64,000 nucleotides of DNA from Rhodococcus sp. KRD197 (GTDB lineage: Bacteria > Actinomycetota > Actinomycetes > Mycobacteriales > Mycobacteriaceae): the NCBI RefSeq assembly GCF_017168235.1, contig NZ_JABFAO010000004.1:779895-843894 (forward strand), in the 5' to 3' direction. A program made the translations under genes and the position numbers. Below the pieces are notes generated by a model. It was given only the letters and a program-made list of their open reading frames with translations, did not search any database and was not told the DNA's origin. Below, piece by piece: positions 58,974 through 64,000 of the stretch. The number at the start of each line of letters is the position of its first letter. Position 1 is the stretch's first letter.

Positions 58974-60284
58974 TCAGGAGCTCGGCACCGCCGGGTCGAG
59001 CTGTCCGCGTTCTGTCTGGGCGCCGGCGGGGTGACCTTTCGGGACGAACGCAACCATGGTGATCGCTGCGATCGCCCACCACACGTATGACGATGCAGCG
59101 AGCTGGTCCAAGATGGGCCAACCGATCCCGGAGAACCGTCCGTCGGCCACTCGCCACTGTGGAGCGACGTAGAACAGGACGACTCCGAAAGCGACGAAAG
59201 CCATCGCGAACGCGTTCCGGCTTCGGTATGCCAACGTCCCCAAAGCCACCGCGAACGGGATTGCCCACACCCAGTGGTGCGACCACGACACAGGGGAGAC
59301 CAACAGCCCGAACAGTGCGTTGACGCCGAGGGCCAACGCACTGTGATCGGTCGCGAACGCTCGTCTCATGGCGAAGGCTGCAACGGCGAGCAGAGCGCAG
59401 GCGAGAACGATCCACACAGCTGAACGCATCGAGTCGTGGAGTCCGAAGCGGGCCAGGACGCCTGTGATGCTCTGATTCCCGGGGTACGCCGGATTTCCGA
59501 TGCGGTCCGAGTCGATCAGAGTGTGGGTCCAATACTTCACCGAATCCGAGAAGGTGGCGACGAAGCCGAGTGCGGTGAATGCGGCGAAGCTGATCGCGGC
59601 GATGGTTGCAGCGCGAAAGTCCTTGCGCAGGAGGAAGTACAGAATGAACACGGCGGGCGTCAGTTTCACCGCTGCGACGAGCCCGATGAGCGCTCCGCGG
59701 GGCCAGGGGGTCTTGTCGAGTAGGCAGTCCGCGGCGACGAATGCCATCAGAACGATGTTGATCTGGCCGAAGTCGAGGGTGGAGGAGACCGGTTCGAGAA
59801 TCATCGACACGGCGAATACCGCTGCTGCAGCCCAGAGCATCAGCGAAGTCGGGGTGTAGCCCAGGGAACGCAGGGTCAGCACGATCGTCACGATGAGCAG
59901 CGCCAACGACAGCGTTGTGACGAGCAGTCCGGCCCAATACAGCGACATGGCCGAAAGGGGACTGAACAGCACCGCCGCGATCGGCGGGTACGTGAACGGT
60001 AGCGACGTACCCGATTCAGTGGTGGGGATACTGCCGTACAGCGGTGATCCGCTCGCGAAGACCTGGCCACCGATGCGGTACACATCGAGATCGAGGCGGT
60101 AGAAGTCGCCGAGGTTCGGTAGATCGCGAAGGGGGGGTAGCCCGAGGAGGTTGTACGTGACTCCGGCCAGGGCGCCCGCGACTATCACGACACACGCGAG
60201 AACGGTAGCGACGGACCGCAGCTCGAGCGGAAGGCGCGAGCGTGTCGGCGAGGAAGGTGTTGTGGTTTCCGGTGGCGTGAACAT
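58974..60284 (-). CDS. Polyprenol-phosphomannose-dependent alpha-(1,2)-mannosyltransferase (GT87)
   Basis: A 436-residue polytopic membrane glycosyltransferase with about ten membrane segments and the GT87/GT-C acidic motif in the first external loop (FYRLDLDVYRIGG). In M. tuberculosis the equivalent Rv2181 adds alpha-1,2-mannose branches to lipomannan/lipoarabinomannan; the same role is likely here, in keeping with pimB nearby. ATG at 60284. Convergent with plsC. Confidence 0.88.
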   Translation of the reverse strand: MFTPPETTTPSSPTRSRLPLELRSVATVLACVVIVAGALAGVTYNLLGLPPLRDLPNLGDFYRLDLDVYRIGGQVFASGSPLYGSIPTTESGTSLPFTYPPIAAVLFSPLSAMSLYWAGLLVTTLSLALLIVTIVLTLRSLGYTPTSLMLWAAAAVFAVSMILEPVSSTLDFGQINIVLMAFVAADCLLDKTPWPRGALIGLVAAVKLTPAVFILYFLLRKDFRAATIAAISFAAFTALGFVATFSDSVKYWTHTLIDSDRIGNPAYPGNQSITGVLARFGLHDSMRSAVWIVLACALLAVAAFAMRRAFATDHSALALGVNALFGLLVSPVSWSHHWVWAIPFAVALGTLAYRSRNAFAMAFVAFGVVLFYVAPQWRVADGRFSGIGWPILDQLAASSYVWWAIAAITMVAFVPKGHPAGAQTERGQLDPAVPSS

Positions 60285-60343
60285 CGTTCCTTCTTCTGAC
60301 TGCGCTGCGCGGTAGGTACCGACGCGAGGGATACGCTGTGTGC

Positions 60344-60829
60344 GTGCGTTATTTCTATGACACCGAGTTCATCGAGGATGGTCGCACAATCGAGCTGGTC
60401 TCGATTGCAGTGGTATCCGAGGATGGTCGAGAATTTTATGCGGTGTCCTCCGAGTTCGACCCGGAGCGCGCCGGTAAATGGGTCCGTCGGAACGTGTTGC
60501 CCAAGCTGCCGCCGTATTCGTCACCCTTGTGGAAGAGCAGAGCTCGGATTCGCGACGACCTACTCGATTTCCTCGTGCCGTCTCCCGATGCCGAGGTCGA
60601 GCTGTGGGCATGGATGGCCGCGTACGACCACGTGGCGCTGTGCCAGCTGTGGGGTTCGATGACCGAATTGCCGCGTTCGTTGCCGCGCTTCACTCGTGAG
60701 CTTCGTCAGCACTGGGAGGATCAAGGGAGCCCGTACCTGCCCCCGGCACCAGACGACGCTCACGACGCGCTCGCCGATGCGCGGCACAACCTGGCGAGAT
60801 TCGAGGCCATCGAAGCGTCATCGGCTTGA
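60344..60829 (+). CDS. 3'-5' exoribonuclease (DEDDh, Rv2179c type)
   Basis: A 161-residue RNase-T-like exoribonuclease. It opens with YDTEFIEDG (Asp and Glu ligands), has WAWMAAYDHVALCQLWG (Asp) and closes with PDDAHDALADARHNLARFE (His/Asp). The GTG at 60344 gives the RYFYDTEFIEDG start known from Rv2179c; another GTG lies two codons earlier. No ribosome-binding site is visible, so the mRNA may be leaderless. Confidence 0.9.
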   Translation: MRYFYDTEFIEDGRTIELVSIAVVSEDGREFYAVSSEFDPERAGKWVRRNVLPKLPPYSSPLWKSRARIRDDLLDFLVPSPDAEVELWAWMAAYDHVALCQLWGSMTELPRSLPRFTRELRQHWEDQGSPYLPPAPDDAHDALADARHNLARFEAIEASSA

Positions 60830-62281
<1,452 letters not shown>

Positions 62282-62315
62282 GCTCGGCTGGCCGAAGGCC
62301 CGCAGCAGGTGGCCG

Positions 62316-64000
62316 CTACGGCAAGGACACCACGGTCACCGACGACCCCGGGGCAACTCTGGACCCCGGCCCCGGGGTTTGCGAGACCACGAGGGAACCG
62401 TCGGTATCGAATACCTGACGAACTTGCGCCTCCAAGTCGAGTCGCTCGAGAATCTCACGAGCCGACCCGGCGGATCGTCCCAGCAGCGACGGGACCGTGA
62501 CGGCGTTGGACACCTGCATTCGAACGCTGCTACCGGCGGTGACGGTGGTACCGATCTGCGGCGATGTATCGATCACCTTGCCACCGTCGGTGTTCTCGTC
62601 GAACTCCACATCGGTGGCCGAAACCGAAATGCCGATCGACGCGAGGGTCGCGACAGCATCGTCGGTGGACATTCCCGCAACGTCGGGTACATCGACGGGG
62701 GGAGCTCCCTTCGACCGCAGTACCTTGACGGTGTCCCCGACCGACAGCACTGTCCCGGGCGGCGGATCGAGTGCCGCGACATCGCCTATCGGCGCGTTCG
62801 TGCTGAAGACCTCACCGCCGTCCTCGGTAGCGAAGGTACGTTCACGCAGCTCTTCCTCCATGGCGGCGACGTCGGTGTTCGGCGGAACCTCCGGCACGGT
62901 TGGCTGTCCCAGGGATACCAGCAGGAACACGGTCTCACCCCGCGCGACCCGTGACCCTGACGCCGGGTCGGTGCCGATGAGCATGTCGACCGGTGCCGTG
63001 TCCGAGTAGGTTCCACGAGATTCGCTCGCCAGATCCGCCGATTCCAGGGCGTTCTGTGCGCTGACGAGATCGAGTCCGCCGACCTCGGGCACGCTTGTGT
63101 AGCGACCTGACCCCATCCACCAGCCGCCGACTCCGACGAGGACCGCGAGCAAGGCAACTATGGTGAGCCAGACGACGATTGCGCGGCGAGAGCGTTGCCT
63201 GTCGGCGACGAAATCGGGGAACTCGTATTCTCGACGTCCGACTCGACGAGGTGGGACCGAATCGACGTCATCCTGCTCGTCGCGAGAGGTCGGCGCGGTG
63301 TGTACACGCGTGTGATGGGTGCCCGTGCCTGCGGATGCCGCGACGACTTCGGTTTGCGGGGCCCGGGGTTGTTCGCTCTCACGGTCGGCGAATGTGGTGG
63401 GGGCGCCCAACGCTGCGGCACTTCGATGCCCGGCCGACCGGCGAGGCGCAGGTACGCGGTACGGCGGTAACTGGAGCTCGGCGCATACTGCGCGAAGCGC
63501 CCGTGCCATTTCATCGGCGTTCTGGAATCGCGTCGCCGGGTCTCTCTCGGTGGCCCTGCGCACCAAATCGTCGAACTCGGGCGGCACCCCGGCGATGAAA
63601 CCGCCCGGACGGGGGACGTCGTTGTCGATTCGCTGGTAGGCGATGGAGAGTGAGGTGTCACCGCTGAAGGGTGTACGCCCCGTCAGCAACTCGAACAGTA
63701 CGACTCCCACCCCGTAGACGTCGCTACCGGCGTTGGCCGAACCGGTGGTGACCTGTTCCGGTGAGAGGTATGCGGCAGTGCCGAGGATGACGCTTGCCGA
63801 TGTGGCATTGGAAGCGGCTACAGCTCGGACGAGGCCGAAATCCGCTATCTTCACATCGCCCGAGTCGGAGATCAGAATGTTCTCGGGCTTGATGTCACGA
63901 TGGACCAGACCTGCGCGATGTGCGGTGGCGAGTGCACCGAGAACCGGTCCCACGACTGCGGCCGCAGCATGCGGCGGCATCGGTCCGCGTTCGCGAAGAA
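62316..64000 (-). CDS. pknL: PASTA-domain serine/threonine protein kinase (PknL-like), 5' end cut by window edge
   Basis: A transmembrane kinase, open to the window edge; the N-terminal lobe and start are missing. From the edge inward: catalytic loop HRDIKPENIL, metal-binding DFGLV, APE-equivalent YLSPEQVTTG, and a juxtamembrane region of about 100 residues. Then come a membrane helix (AIVVWLTIVALLAVLVGVGGWW) and four extracellular PASTA units (starting VPEVGGLDLVSAQ, VPEVPPNTDVAAM, VPDVAGMSTDDAV and VPSLLGRSAGSAR). The PASTA units sense muropeptides or wall growth. Position next to aroG suggests PknL. Confidence 0.93.
   Translation of the reverse strand, partial: LRERGPMPPHAAAAVVGPVLGALATAHRAGLVHRDIKPENILISDSGDVKIADFGLVRAVAASNATSASVILGTAAYLSPEQVTTGSANAGSDVYGVGVVLFELLTGRTPFSGDTSLSIAYQRIDNDVPRPGGFIAGVPPEFDDLVRRATERDPATRFQNADEMARALRAVCAELQLPPYRVPAPRRSAGHRSAAALGAPTTFADRESEQPRAPQTEVVAASAGTGTHHTRVHTAPTSRDEQDDVDSVPPRRVGRREYEFPDFVADRQRSRRAIVVWLTIVALLAVLVGVGGWWMGSGRYTSVPEVGGLDLVSAQNALESADLASESRGTYSDTAPVDMLIGTDPASGSRVARGETVFLLVSLGQPTVPEVPPNTDVAAMEEELRERTFATEDGGEVFSTNAPIGDVAALDPPPGTVLSVGDTVKVLRSKGAPPVDVPDVAGMSTDDAVATLASIGISVSATDVEFDENTDGGKVIDTSPQIGTTVTAGSSVRMQVSNAVTVPSLLGRSAGSAREILERLDLEAQVRQVFDTDGSLVVSQTPGPGSRVAPGSSVTVVSLP

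Overview
The window is about 64 kb of high-GC actinobacterial chromosome. Gene content and order point to Rhodococcus or a close relative. The order closely follows the block known in Mycobacterium tuberculosis as Rv2221c-Rv2176: glnE, glnA, RDD protein, DUF4191, lipA, lipB, dlaT/sucB, pepA, gcvT, ilvE, cobT/cobS, DUF3043 protein, glycerate kinase, IscA-like protein, adenosine kinase, asnB/ltsA, the bc1-aa3 respiratory genes, trpD, NlpC/P60 hydrolases, pimB, fadD15-like ligase, SRPBCC/ATPase cluster, plsC, GT87 mannosyltransferase, Rv2179c-type RNase, aroG and a PASTA kinase. GTG starts and ATGA/GTGA stop-start overlaps are common. No tRNA, rRNA, CRISPR array, insertion sequence or phage gene was seen. 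I made no database search; synteny statements come from recalled knowledge.

Layout. 1-2310: 3' part of glnE. 2372-6024: four-gene osmoprotectant ABC importer on the minus strand. 6211-18601: nitrogen, lipoate, 2-oxoacid dehydrogenase, peptidase, glycine-cleavage and branched-chain amino acid genes. 18634-28473: an accessory block that interrupts the conserved order. It holds a Tmm-like flavin monooxygenase, a DUF2202 protein, a two-component system, an MMPL transporter and a persulfide-handling cluster (thioredoxin, CstB-like persulfide dioxygenase-rhodanese, rhodanese, a 26-residue ORF and a CstR-type repressor), followed by a GtrA-like protein. 28522-31696: cobS, cobT, cobU and DUF3043. 31829-36467: glycerate kinase, IscA-like protein, adenosine kinase and asnB/ltsA. 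36696-43402: ctaC-ctaF converging on ctaE-qcrCAB, with two tandem-repeat arrays at the junction. 43553-47670: hypothetical, trpD, AsnC-type and DEDDh/GIY-YIG genes. 47795-54170: c-di-AMP riboswitch, two NlpC/P60 hydrolases, a lipoprotein with an HExxH motif, pimB and a fatty acyl-CoA/AMP ligase. 54305-64000: SRPBCC/ATPase cluster, ROK kinase, acyltransferase, mannosyltransferase, RNase, DAHP synthase and a truncated PASTA kinase.

Most interesting points. (1) In the accessory block, ATACCC-N4-GGGTAT-type palindromes lie before cstB/rhodanese (two copies), before the GtrA gene (one perfect copy) and, in degenerate form, before the MMPL transporter/two-component genes. The regulator keeps the two cysteines of the CsoR/CstR family but has Gln where copper sensors have His. 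This suggests one sulfane-sulfur-sensing regulon that reaches beyond the usual detoxification enzymes to membrane and envelope functions. (2) Two related long palindromes (CATGTG...GGAARTACATAG...CACATG) sit between convergent genes about 12 kb apart. (3) Four perfectly phased 61-bp tandem repeats, preceded by five 10-bp repeats, fill the gap between ctaF and qcrB. (4) A c-di-AMP riboswitch precedes a cell-wall hydrolase gene.
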